The position numbers were made by a program, and so were the translations under genes. Below, piece after piece: positions 50,082 to 58,119 of a stretch of 64,000 nucleotides of DNA. The stretch covers positions 83,895 through 147,894 of the forward strand of contig NZ_WWGX01000089.1 in NCBI RefSeq assembly GCF_009862265.1, given 5' to 3'. The notes beneath the pieces were generated by a model. It searched no databases. It saw nothing but the letters and a program-made list of their open reading frames with translations, and was not told the origin of the DNA. The stretch is from Streptomyces sp. SID8352 (GTDB taxonomy: Bacteria > Actinomycetota > Actinomycetes > Streptomycetales > Streptomycetaceae). Position 1 is the stretch's first letter, and every line of letters begins with the position of its first letter.

Positions 50082-51269
50082 ATGACCCCTGCCGACCGGA
50101 TCCATCTGGTCCACGCGCTCGACGAACGGCTGCGCACCACCAGCATCTGCCTGGCCGTCACCTACGGCGCGCGCCACGACTCCGCAGGCCGCGGCGGGCT
50201 GGCCCACATGCTCGAACACCTGCTCCTGTCGGCCCCCGTCGCCGGTGTCGGGCCGCTGGTCCAGCACATCGAGGGTCTGGGCGGCACCGCCAACGCCGAG
50301 ACCGGTCTGGAGCGCATGCTCTTCCACGCCCAGGTCGCCGCCGAGGACGCGGACCGGGTCGCAGAGCTGCTGCTGCGCGCCGTGCTCGAACCGGCCCTCG
50401 ACACGGACACGCTGGAGGCGGAGCGCGCGGCGGTGCTCCAGGAACTCGCCGCCGCCGAGGCCGACCCCGCGGACGTCGTCCAGGACGCGTTCCTCGGCGC
50501 GGTCTTCGCCGGCCATCCGCTGGGCCGGCCGGTCGGCGGCACCGTGCCGGAGATCGCCGCGCTCGATCTGGACGCGGTGGCCGAGGGCCATCGCGAACGC
50601 TTCCTGGCCGTCCCGATGGCGCTGGCCGTGGTCGGCCCGCGGCTGCCACGGGCCCTGGCGGGCCTCTCGGACCGCCCCCGCGTCGTGCCCGCGCCGCCCG
50701 CCCCGGTGCCGCTGGGTCCGGTCCGCGCCGAGGAGCCCGCCTGGCCCGACACGTTCGGCTGGGTGGCCGTCGGCGGCCGCTCGCAGGGCCTGGCCGACCC
50801 CGAACGCCACCGGTACACCGTGCTGGCCGGTCTGCTCGGCGGCAGCGCCTCCTCGGTGCTGTACCAGGAGCTGCGGGTCGCGGCGGGGCTGGCCTACTCG
50901 TTCCAGGCCTGGGACCGCGGCTACACCGAGTCCGGAGCCTGGCGGGTGCTGATGGGGGTGGAGAGCGGTAACGGCCCGAAGGCGGTGGAGATCGTCACCC
51001 GGGAGCTGGCCCGGCTGGCAGAGGAGGGCCCGACCGATCGTCATCTGGGGGCGGCACTGCGGAACGCCCGGATGAGCCTGATCCTGGACACCGAGACCCC
51101 GCTGGAGCACGCCCGGCTGCTCGCCTCCCGGGCCCTGCTGACGCCCACGCCCTGGACCGTCTCCCGGGAACTGGCCGAGATCGCCGCCGTCTCGGGCGAC
51201 GACGTGCGCAGGGCCGCCGCCGAGCTGCTGGCCGATCCGGTCACCGTGGTCCGCCCGGAGGCCCGGTGA
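50082..51269 (+). CDS. M16-family zinc peptidase (single-chain half)
   Basis: The 395-residue protein is a pitrilysin/M16 domain pair with the inverted zinc motif HMLEH in GGLAHMLEHLLLSAPV and the distal Glu in LEAERAAVLQELAAAE. The C-terminal half has AGLLGGSASSVLYQELRVAA and GLAYSF, the substrate-closing block. M16 enzymes of this size act in processing of ribosomal peptides such as PQQ precursors or in clearing leader peptides. It suggests that a peptide is processed in this pathway; the 20-residue peptide at 57513-57575 is a candidate. The ATG at 50082 follows AAGGAG. Confidence 0.9.
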   Translation: MTPADRIHLVHALDERLRTTSICLAVTYGARHDSAGRGGLAHMLEHLLLSAPVAGVGPLVQHIEGLGGTANAETGLERMLFHAQVAAEDADRVAELLLRAVLEPALDTDTLEAERAAVLQELAAAEADPADVVQDAFLGAVFAGHPLGRPVGGTVPEIAALDLDAVAEGHRERFLAVPMALAVVGPRLPRALAGLSDRPRVVPAPPAPVPLGPVRAEEPAWPDTFGWVAVGGRSQGLADPERHRYTVLAGLLGGSASSVLYQELRVAAGLAYSFQAWDRGYTESGAWRVLMGVESGNGPKAVEIVTRELARLAEEGPTDRHLGAALRNARMSLILDTETPLEHARLLASRALLTPTPWTVSRELAEIAAVSGDDVRRAAAELLADPVTVVRPEAR

Positions 51270-52141
51270 GCACCGCCGTTCGCGCCGTCGAGCGCTACCT
51301 CGCCGAGGCCGCCGACGCCGGACTGGTCGAGCACGCCGACGGCCGTCGCTACGTCGCCGGGGCCTATGTGGACCCGCTGTCGAACGAGCGCCAGCTCCTG
51401 GTCGAGTACTGCGACGAGGAACTCCTGGCCGGTCCGGAGTGGCCGGCGCGGCTCGTCGAGCGGGCGAGCGCCCTGGACCCGGCGGTGGCCTCGGTGGTGC
51501 TGCGGGTCCCCGGGACCGTCAGGCTGCCCGAGCCCTGGGAGCGCACCCTCAGCTACGTGCTCCACCCGGCCGACCGTACCGGCCCCGGCGACCTCACCGC
51601 CCCGGGCCCCGGCCCGGCGGACGTCGGCCCGGAGGTCCCCGGCCTGGCGATCGGGCCCCTCGCCCCCGGCCCCGAGGAGAACCTGGTCACCCGGTGGCTG
51701 ACCCGGGCCATGGTCGACGGCGGCGCGGACCGCGGTGACGCCGTCGACGCGGACGCCGCCGCCCGGATCGCCCGGGAGTTCCTCGACGCCCCCGACCGCC
51801 GCACCTGCGTCGCCCGCCTGGACGGCGCCGCGGTCGGCCACGCCACCCTGCTCTGCGACGTCCGCGACGAGGTGACCCGGCGCCGGGCCGTGGAGCTGGT
51901 CGACATCCTGGTCGACCTCCCCGACCCGGTGCGCCGCGGCGCCGTGATCGCCGCGCTCACCCGGGCCGCCCTCGCCCACGCGCACCGGCTGGGACTGCCG
52001 CTGCTCGGCCATGTCGTCCATCCCGCGACGCACGTCGCCGCGGGCCGCGGCGAGCGGATCGTGGCCTCGCTGCTGACCCGCGGCTGGAACCTCGACCACG
52101 TCTTCTGGCGCCGGTCGCTCACCCACGACGAAGGTGCCTGA
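51266..52141 (+). CDS. uncharacterised protein with GNAT-like C-terminal region
   Basis: The 291-residue protein starts at GTG 51266, overlapping the M16 stop by four bases. Its C-terminal half (~165-285) has GNAT-like features: CVARLDGAAVGHATLLCDVR, a helix RRGAVIAALTRAALAHAHRL, and a late block ERIVASLLTRGWNLDHVFWR. The usual Q/RxxGxG/A loop is not clear. The N-terminal half (VDPLSNERQLLVEYCDEELL) matches nothing known to me. It may acylate a pathway intermediate. No membrane or signal segment. Confidence 0.65.
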   Translation: MSTAVRAVERYLAEAADAGLVEHADGRRYVAGAYVDPLSNERQLLVEYCDEELLAGPEWPARLVERASALDPAVASVVLRVPGTVRLPEPWERTLSYVLHPADRTGPGDLTAPGPGPADVGPEVPGLAIGPLAPGPEENLVTRWLTRAMVDGGADRGDAVDADAAARIAREFLDAPDRRTCVARLDGAAVGHATLLCDVRDEVTRRRAVELVDILVDLPDPVRRGAVIAALTRAALAHAHRLGLPLLGHVVHPATHVAAGRGERIVASLLTRGWNLDHVFWRRSLTHDEGA

Positions 52142-52143
52142 CC

Positions 52144-53205
52144 ATGGACCTCGCCCTGCTGTACGACGTACTGGACGTGCCCGAGGAGAACGGGCCGGGC
52201 CATCTGCTCTTCGCGGCCCGCAAGCAGCACTACACACTCCCGTACCTGGTGCTCTCCGTCCTCGCCCGCGAGGGTTCCCCGATGAGCGAGGCCGCGCGGG
52301 GAGAGCTGGCCCGCGCGCAGCGGCGCGCCGACCACTACCGGGCGGTGCTCGCGCGGGTGGCCGCCGAGGTGCCCGTACGGGTCCTGAAGGGACCGCTGCT
52401 GGCCGCCTGCTATCCCGAGGGCGTGCTGCGGCCGCAGGGTGACCTGGACCTGGTCACCGCGGACGAACCGGAGCTGTGGCAGGTGGTGCGGCTCCTGCTG
52501 GCCGAGCGTCCCGAGCACGTGGGCGTCTCGGTGCTGGGCGCGCCGGAGCGCCATGTGGTGGTGACGCTGAGCCGCCCGGCCGAGGACCCGCTGCTCGATC
52601 CCGAGCTGCGCTACGAAGTCGCCACCGCCGCACTGGTCGGCGACCACGGGACCGTGCCCATCCGGGCCGCCATGCCGACCAACGCGCCGACGGCCAATCT
52701 GCTGGCCCTGGCCGAGGAGCGCTTCCAGCGCCCCTTCCATCCGCGCGACGCCCTCGACATCCACCGGCTCGGCAGCGGCTCCGTGCCGAGCCTGCCCGGA
52801 CTGGTGGCCGCCGCGACCGAGTACCACCTGGCTCCCGAGCTGCGCGAGTTGCTGGAGTACGCCGACGGGCTGGTGCCGCTCGGCGTGCTCGCCCCGCTGG
52901 CGGAGGCACTCGTGGCGGCGGAGGCGGCGGAACGGGGGCGCCGGGCCGCCGTCCCGGCCGCCGGTCCGCTCCCCCGGGACACCGCCGCCGCCCTGGCGGA
53001 CGGACGCCCCCTCTACGGACTGCCGCTGCGCCGCGTCGAGGGGCGCGGCGACTGGACGCGCGCCCGCATCCACCGGTTCGGCGGCGAGGCACTGCTGCTC
53101 ACCCCGGTGGGCGACTACCTGATGGTCACCGGCGAGACGGTGAGCCGGGAGCGGCACGCGGCCGCCCTCGACGAGCTCGGCCGGATCGCGGAGGTCCCGG
53201 CGTGA
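52144..53205 (+). CDS. nucleotidyltransferase-family protein
   Basis: The 353-residue protein matches the uncharacterised nucleotidyltransferase family found in several peptide-natural-product clusters. It has VRVLKGPLLAACYPEGVLRP followed by QGDLDLV, giving the paired acidic metal ligands, and a long alpha-helical C-terminal part with a PFHPRDALDIHRL block. The C-terminal ~60 residues look like an added small domain. In lasso-peptide systems related proteins modify a serine or phosphate group. It begins two bases after the preceding stop and overlaps the ABC ATPase gene (GTGA). Substrate unknown. Confidence 0.78.
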   Translation: MDLALLYDVLDVPEENGPGHLLFAARKQHYTLPYLVLSVLAREGSPMSEAARGELARAQRRADHYRAVLARVAAEVPVRVLKGPLLAACYPEGVLRPQGDLDLVTADEPELWQVVRLLLAERPEHVGVSVLGAPERHVVVTLSRPAEDPLLDPELRYEVATAALVGDHGTVPIRAAMPTNAPTANLLALAEERFQRPFHPRDALDIHRLGSGSVPSLPGLVAAATEYHLAPELRELLEYADGLVPLGVLAPLAEALVAAEAAERGRRAAVPAAGPLPRDTAAALADGRPLYGLPLRRVEGRGDWTRARIHRFGGEALLLTPVGDYLMVTGETVSRERHAAALDELGRIAEVPA

Positions 53206-54155
53206 GCGCGGTCCGCACCCGCGCGCTGACCCGGCAGTACGGCGGCGGCCGCAAGGGGACGCCGGTCCACGGGCTGCGCGGGGTGGAGCTGGGCGTCGAG
53301 GAGGGCGAGGTCCACGGTCTGCTGGGCCCCAACGGCGCCGGGAAGACGACGCTGTGCCGGATCCTGTCCACCGTCCTGCTGCCCACCTCGGGCAGCGCCG
53401 AGGTGATGGGACTGGACGTGGCGCGCGACGCCGACCGGGTCAAGCGGTCCATCGGCATCGTCTTCGGTGGCGAGCGCGGCCTGTACGGCCGGTTGACGGT
53501 ACGGGAGAACATCCGGTTCTGGGCGGCGCTGTACGGCCTGCACGGTGCCGTACTGCGCCGTCGCTCGGAAGCGCTGCTGGAGCGGATGGGGCTGGCCGAG
53601 CGGGCCGGCGACCGGGTCGACGCGCTGTCCCGGGGCATGAAGCAGCGTCTCCACCTGGCCCGCGGGCTGGTCTCCGATCCCCCCGTGCTGATCCTCGACG
53701 AACCCACGGTCGGGATGGACCCGGTCGCCGCGCACGACTTCCGCGCCCTGATCGGCGAGCTGCGCCAGGACCGGCGCACCGTGCTGCTCACCACGCACGA
53801 CATGGCCGAGGCGGCGGCCGTGTGCGACCGGGTCTCGCTCGTCGACCGCGGCCGGGTCATCGCGACCAAGGCACCCGCGGAGGTCGGCGAACTCGTCTCG
53901 CGCCACGAGCGGGTGGAGGCGCGCGGGGTGGCGGGCGAGGTCGCGGCCGCCGTCGGCCGGCTGCCCGGGGTCGTCGCCATCCGGCCGCTGGACGGGGAGC
54001 GGGTGCGGATCGAGACCGAGGACGCCGCCGCCACCCGCGCGGTGCTGCGGCTGCTGGTCGACGCCGGGATCACCGAACTCGCCACCAGCAGGCCCACCCT
54101 GGAGGAGGTCTATCTGCACCTGATGGGCGACCGCGGCATGGCGGTGCGCCCATGA
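53202..54155 (+). CDS. ABC transporter ATP-binding protein (DrrA/CcmA type)
   Basis: The 317-residue ATPase has Walker A GLLGPNGAGKTTLCRIL, the signature RLTVRENIRFW with ALSRGMKQRLHLARGLVSDP, Walker B VLILDEPTVGMDP and the switch His in LLTTHDMAEAA. The C-terminal ~90 residues form the small regulatory domain of drug-exporter ATPases. It starts at GTG 53202, overlapping the previous stop, and in turn overlaps the permease gene. With the two following membrane proteins it forms an exporter, probably for the cluster product. Confidence 0.95.
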   Translation: MSAVRTRALTRQYGGGRKGTPVHGLRGVELGVEEGEVHGLLGPNGAGKTTLCRILSTVLLPTSGSAEVMGLDVARDADRVKRSIGIVFGGERGLYGRLTVRENIRFWAALYGLHGAVLRRRSEALLERMGLAERAGDRVDALSRGMKQRLHLARGLVSDPPVLILDEPTVGMDPVAAHDFRALIGELRQDRRTVLLTTHDMAEAAAVCDRVSLVDRGRVIATKAPAEVGELVSRHERVEARGVAGEVAAAVGRLPGVVAIRPLDGERVRIETEDAAATRAVLRLLVDAGITELATSRPTLEEVYLHLMGDRGMAVRP

Positions 54156-54919
54156 GGCTCTTCCTCACCGCCGTGCGCTGGCAGCTGCTGCTGGCCCGGA
54201 CCTCACCCGACACGCTCCAGGTCTGCCTGACGGCGCCGCTGCTGACGGTCGTCTTCCTGGCGGTCAGCGAGAGTTCGGGGCGCCCGGACCTGTCGGCCTA
54301 CGCGGTCGTCGCCCCCACCCTGATGTCACTGTGGCTGCTGTCGCTCTACACCGCCGGTGAGCTGATCGCCGAGGAGCGGGCGCAGGGCACGCTGGAGGGC
54401 ATGGTGGCCGCTCCGGCCTCTTTCGGGGTGGTGGTGCTCGGGCGGCTGTGCGCGGTCACCGCGGTCGGGCTGGTCGCCTTCGCCGAGTCGTGGCTCACCG
54501 CCGGGGTGGTCTTCGGCCGCTGGCTGGCCCTGCCCCATCCGGTGGCCACCCTGGCCTGCCTGCTGGCCACCGGCGCGGCCACGGCCGCCACCGCCTCGAT
54601 CCTGTCGCCGCTGTTCGTCCTGATGCCCTCGGCACGGATCGTGCAGAACACCCTCAGCTACCCGTTCTACCTGCTGAGCGGTGTGCTGGTGCCGGTCTCC
54701 GAGTTCCCCGGCTGGCTGCGGCCGGTGGCGCGGACCGTCTTCCTGTCCTGGTCCTCGGACCTGCTGCGGGACAGTCTGGCCCCGGCGCCGCTGCCGTCCG
54801 TCCTGCCGCGGCTCGCCGCGGTCCTGCTCCTCGGCGCGGCCGGCGGGCTCCTCGGCCTGGTGCTGCTGCGCCGGGTCCTCACCACGGTGCGCCGGCTCGG
54901 CACCCTCTCCCAGGTCTGA
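54152..54919 (+). CDS. ABC-2 type permease, subunit 1
   Basis: The 255-residue membrane protein has six hydrophobic helices and the ABC-2 landmark ELIAEERAQGTLEGMVAAPA in the first cytoplasmic loop, followed by YPFYLLSGVLVPVSEFPGWL before the last helices. ATG 54152 overlaps the ATPase stop (ATGA). It is one half of the exporter's membrane channel. Confidence 0.93.
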   Translation: MRLFLTAVRWQLLLARTSPDTLQVCLTAPLLTVVFLAVSESSGRPDLSAYAVVAPTLMSLWLLSLYTAGELIAEERAQGTLEGMVAAPASFGVVVLGRLCAVTAVGLVAFAESWLTAGVVFGRWLALPHPVATLACLLATGAATAATASILSPLFVLMPSARIVQNTLSYPFYLLSGVLVPVSEFPGWLRPVARTVFLSWSSDLLRDSLAPAPLPSVLPRLAAVLLLGAAGGLLGLVLLRRVLTTVRRLGTLSQV

Positions 54920-54925
54920 GGTCAT

Positions 54926-55723
54926 ATGTTCGTGCGGAATCTGCGGATCGTCGGCCACAGCGCGGCCAACGCCTACGCCGATCTGCGGGCCGTCTACACC
55001 TGGAGGACGTGGACGGTCGGCTGGCTGGGCCGGATGCTCGCCCAGGTGACGTTCTTCACCCTGCTGGGCCGTCTGGTCGGCGGCGCGGAAGGCACCACCT
55101 ATCTGGTGGTCGGCAACGCGCTGATGACATGCGTGATCGAATCCCTGTCCGTGGTGGCCTCCACGAGCTGGGAGCGGGCCGCGGGCACGCTGGGGCTGCT
55201 CGCGGCCTCGCGCGCGCCGCTCACCTGGGTCTTCGTCGGCCGCAGCCTGCAGTGGCCGGTCAGCGGCAGCGGAACCTCGCTGGTGGCGCTCTTCGTACTG
55301 GGTCCGGCCTTCGGCCTGCGGTGGCAGCCGGGGCAGATCCTGCCCGCCGTGCTCCTGGTCCTGCTGACCGCGCTCAGCGCCTACTTCTTCGGCCTGTTCC
55401 TGGCCGCCCTGGTCCTCGGCGCCAGCCGGGTGCGCAACGTCGTGTCCAACGTCGCGTACCTGGTCATGATGGCCGTCTGCGGGGTCCAGGTGCCGGTCGG
55501 CTACTGGCCGGGCTGGGTGCGGTGGTTCGCCGACGCCCTGCCGCTCACCCACCTGCTGGCCGCGCTGCGCGCGCTGCTCGACGGGCAGGGCCCGGCCACC
55601 GTGGCCGCCCACGCCGGCGTCGGCCTGGCCGTCGGCCTGCTCTGGCTGGCCGCGGCGCACTGCGCCTTCACCGCCCTGACGGCCCGGGGACGGCGGGCGG
55701 GGACGATCGAGTTCACGGCCTGA
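54926..55723 (+). CDS. ABC-2 type permease, subunit 2
   Basis: The 265-residue protein has six hydrophobic helices, SWERAAGTLGLLAASRAPLTW in the coupling loop and VCGVQVPVGYWPGWVRWFAD near the end. It differs clearly from subunit 1, so the channel is a heterodimer. ATG 54926 is six bases after the preceding stop. This is the last gene of the operon starting at 43925. Its 3' end is overlapped on the other strand by the C-terminal extension of the DUF302 frame. Confidence 0.93.
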   Translation: MFVRNLRIVGHSAANAYADLRAVYTWRTWTVGWLGRMLAQVTFFTLLGRLVGGAEGTTYLVVGNALMTCVIESLSVVASTSWERAAGTLGLLAASRAPLTWVFVGRSLQWPVSGSGTSLVALFVLGPAFGLRWQPGQILPAVLLVLLTALSAYFFGLFLAALVLGASRVRNVVSNVAYLVMMAVCGVQVPVGYWPGWVRWFADALPLTHLLAALRALLDGQGPATVAAHAGVGLAVGLLWLAAAHCAFTALTARGRRAGTIEFTA

Positions 55724-56421
55724 TCCCGCCCGCCGACGCGGAGGAGGCCCGGGCGGGGCCGGGGGTCACGGCCGGGGCTGGGAACGCGTCCGAGTGCGGC
55801 GTCGATCGCCTCGAACGCCGGCCCGCCCTGCACGACAAGCCCCCGTCCGCCCGGGGCGAGCGTCCTCCTCACGGCCATGACGGGTGACCGCGACCGGCCG
55901 GTCGGGGTGCGCCGGTTCCTCCAGCGCCCGTCCCCCCCGGCGCCCCCGTTCCCCCACCGGCGTTCGTTCCCACCGGCGCCCGTCCCGCCCGCTCCCGGCC
56001 GCTTCCGCGCAGATCCGGCGGCGGCCCCGGCCAGGGCAGGGCCCTCCGCTCGGCCTTCCTCACCCGTCTCATGACGGTCCGCATCGTGACGACCGGCATC
56101 GTGACGGCCCGCCAACCGCGCTGCCGAGTCGTACATCGGCCGGGCCGTGCCCTGCCCGTCCTCCCGGACGGGGGTCCCGGAGGGCGGAACGATGCCCGCG
56201 GTACGCCGATCGGTCATCAGCGGGGTGCCCACCGTCGGGTTCCCGAACAGGACCAGGACCGTCGGCGGCAGTCGCCGGCCCACGCGGACCGCGGTCTCCG
56301 TGCGGTCGGCGCAGGCGGACACGTGGCACCCGGCCGACGCGACGACGGCACGCACCCGCTCCACCACCGACTCGACCGACCCCGCGGGCACCGTCGTGAC
56401 CAGGCCGGATTCCTTGTTCAC
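55501..56421 (-). CDS. DUF302-family protein with an anomalous C-terminal extension
   Basis: From GTG 56421 the minus strand encodes a DUF302 domain: SVESVVERVRAVVASAGCHV, then PPTVLVLFGNPTVGTPLMTD, and VREDGQGTARPMYDSAARLA. DUF302 is a small beta-alpha fold of unknown function, usually ~130 residues. Here the frame continues for another ~180 low-complexity residues and runs 223 bases into the antisense of the ABC permease gene. I suspect that the natural stop was lost by mutation near 56040; the functional part is probably 56040-56421. The ribosome-binding site is weak. Confidence 0.55.
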   Translation of the reverse strand: MNKESGLVTTVPAGSVESVVERVRAVVASAGCHVSACADRTETAVRVGRRLPPTVLVLFGNPTVGTPLMTDRRTAGIVPPSGTPVREDGQGTARPMYDSAARLAGRHDAGRHDADRHETGEEGRAEGPALAGAAAGSARKRPGAGGTGAGGNERRWGNGGAGGDGRWRNRRTPTGRSRSPVMAVRRTLAPGGRGLVVQGGPAFEAIDAALGRVPSPGRDPRPRPGLLRVGGRDQAVNSIVPARRPRAVRAVKAQCAAASQSRPTARPTPAWAATVAGPCPSSSARSAASRWVSGRASANHRTQPGQ

Positions 56422-56576
56422 GCGGAGACCCCGGGCACGCGAGGCGGGTCAACCGGCACCTGACCCGCAGGGCGCGTCGACGTCACCGACCGGGTCGCCT
56501 GTCCGTCCCGGCGAGCCCGTCCGCCGGGTGGTCCCGCGCGGTTCGCGGGAGGCGCGCAGCCGGGCACGTCGGCCCG

Positions 56577-57074
56577 TCAGCACTGCCGCTCGTACTCGAC
56601 CTGGTCCAGCGGGTTCCCGTCGCCGAAGTCATGGGTGCGCGCGGTGCCGCACTCGGTGAATCCGCACTCGGCGTAGAAGCGCCGGGACCGCGGGGTGTCG
56701 CGCAGCGTCCACAGGTGCGCCCGGGTGAAGCCGTCGTCGCGCGGATGGCGCAGGGTCCCGGTCATCAGCGCGGCCGAGATGCCGCCGCCCCAGCCGTCGG
56801 GGTGAGCGTGGAAGGTGAGGATCTCGGCGAGACCCGGCCGGGTCGAGGACGGCCCGGAGACGGACATCGCCGGCGGACGGCCGTCGTGCTCGGCGAGCAG
56901 GATCGTCCCCGCTCCCGGTGCGAGTCCCCCGTGCCACCGTGTGCGTCTGCCGCGCACCGCACGGGCGGCGAACTCGGGAGTGAAGAAGGGGGCGTAGGCC
57001 GCTTCCCAGGCCGCGGCGTGGATCTCGCCGAGGATGTCGCCGTCGTCCTGGCCGGCGCGACGCGTAAGGAACAC
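56577..57074 (-). CDS. GNAT-family N-acetyltransferase
   Basis: The 165-residue GNAT has EIHAAAWEAAYAPFFTPEFA at the N-terminus, the acetyl-CoA region HPDGWGGGISAALMTGTLRH and the late block LRDTPRSRRFYAECGFTECG. The pyrophosphate loop GWGGGIS is slightly degenerate compared with GxGIGxxL. It starts at GTG 57074. It is separated from the ABC genes and points the other way, so it is probably not part of the operon. Substrate unknown. Confidence 0.88.
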   Translation of the reverse strand: MFLTRRAGQDDGDILGEIHAAAWEAAYAPFFTPEFAARAVRGRRTRWHGGLAPGAGTILLAEHDGRPPAMSVSGPSSTRPGLAEILTFHAHPDGWGGGISAALMTGTLRHPRDDGFTRAHLWTLRDTPRSRRFYAECGFTECGTARTHDFGDGNPLDQVEYERQC

Positions 57075-57449
57075 CCCGTCAACGTACTGGACCCACGCGG
57101 GACGGGCCCGCGATGGAACCTCCGCCCCGGGCCCGTCCCGCGTGGGTGCGAAGCCGGGCCGTTCGACGTGCCCGCCGAGGGGGCGTCACCGTCCATGGGT
57201 GCGGCCGTCACGTGGTGTTGGAGCGGGAGGCCGCGCCATCGTGGGCGGCCGGGGCGCCGGGCCGGCCCGGGGCTGGGGGACGGAGGCGACCGGGCGAAGG
57301 ATGCCGGGCTGAGGCGGCGGCCAGGGCGAAGGCGGCCGGACTGAGGCCGGCGTGGGGAGGGGCCGGCGTGCGGATGCCGGCGTGCGGAGCCACTCGTCGA
57401 TCAGGGGGATCAGGGGGCTTCGGCGCCGGGAGGCATGGTCCGGCTCCCC
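57075..57449. other. intergenic region, no gene supported
   Basis: This 375-base stretch has many GGCGTGCGGATGCCGG-like words and Arg/Gly/Ala-rich frames. I find no ribosome-binding site or motif. Confidence 0.5.
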
Positions 57450-57498
57450 AAAAAGGGCGGGGCGGCCCCCGCAGCCGACTGGCTGAGGTGGCCGCCCT
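57450..57498 (-). terminator. rho-independent terminator of the 20-residue peptide gene
   Basis: On the minus strand, GGGCGGCC (57490-57497) pairs with GGCCGCCC (57460-57467), and the transcript then runs through CGCCC to TTTTT (57454-57450). It lies 16 bases after the peptide stop codon and is one of the few T-tailed terminators in the window. Confidence 0.75.
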
Positions 57499-57512
57499 GG
57501 TCAGTCGGGGCG

Positions 57513-57575
57513 TCAGCCCTTCTTGACGACCTTGTCGAGGCGCGGACGCATACCGACGGCGTGGTTGCGGTTCAT
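57513..57575 (-). CDS. 20-residue basic peptide gene
   Basis: ATG 57575 sits seven bases after AAAGGGG on the minus strand. The peptide begins MNRNHAVGMRPRLD and ends KVVKKG, with net positive charge and no cysteine, serine or threonine. It is followed closely by a T-tailed terminator, so it looks like a complete one-gene transcription unit. It could be a ribosomal peptide precursor for the M16 peptidase and exporter of the neighbouring cluster, a signalling peptide, or a leader peptide. The lack of Ser/Thr/Cys argues against a lanthipeptide. Its size put it below the usual gene-calling limit. Confidence 0.6.
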   Translation of the reverse strand: MNRNHAVGMRPRLDKVVKKG

Positions 57576-58119
57576 GTGAATTCCCCTTTCCGGGAAGGTA
57601 CTTCGTCTCGTCCGGGGCGATCTCCCCGAACACCGAGAACGCTAGACCGCCGCCGATGGACGGGCGTTCTACGCGAGCGGTCCGCGGCCGTGGAGCGATC
57701 GTCGAGCGCTTGCAGATCGGGGGCGGGCGGATTGACTGGCAGAGTCACCCGCGCATCCCCGTATCCGGGACGGACGGCCCGACGGAAGGCCCCTCAATGA
57801 CGCACCGGTCCACGTCCGCCCGCCGCTCGAAGAGCGTGTCGGCGACGCTCTCCCCCCTCGACGCGGCGGCCTCCCGCGACGCGGCGGCCCCCGGAGCGGG
57901 GCCCCGGGGCGGCGCCGTCGCCGGGGCGCTCCCCGGCGCGGCGCGGCACGCCCTCGCCGCGGATGCCAGGAGCACCGTCCGGACGGTGGAGAGCACCGGG
58001 AACCGGCGCACCCGCCGAAGGCGTCGTGCTGACGGGGCACACGCGCGAGGGGCCCGGACGGCCGCGCGCGCGTGCCGTCCCCGGGACACGTGCCGGCGCC
58101 CCCGGGAAGCGGGGCCGTG
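57576..58119. other. intergenic region containing the peptide promoter
   Basis: This 544-base gap separates the peptide gene from the 3' end of the AfsR-type regulator. The peptide leader (57576-57640) is AT-richer than its surroundings. A plus-strand frame (57656-58123) has no supporting signals and is Arg/Ala-rich. Confidence 0.5.
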
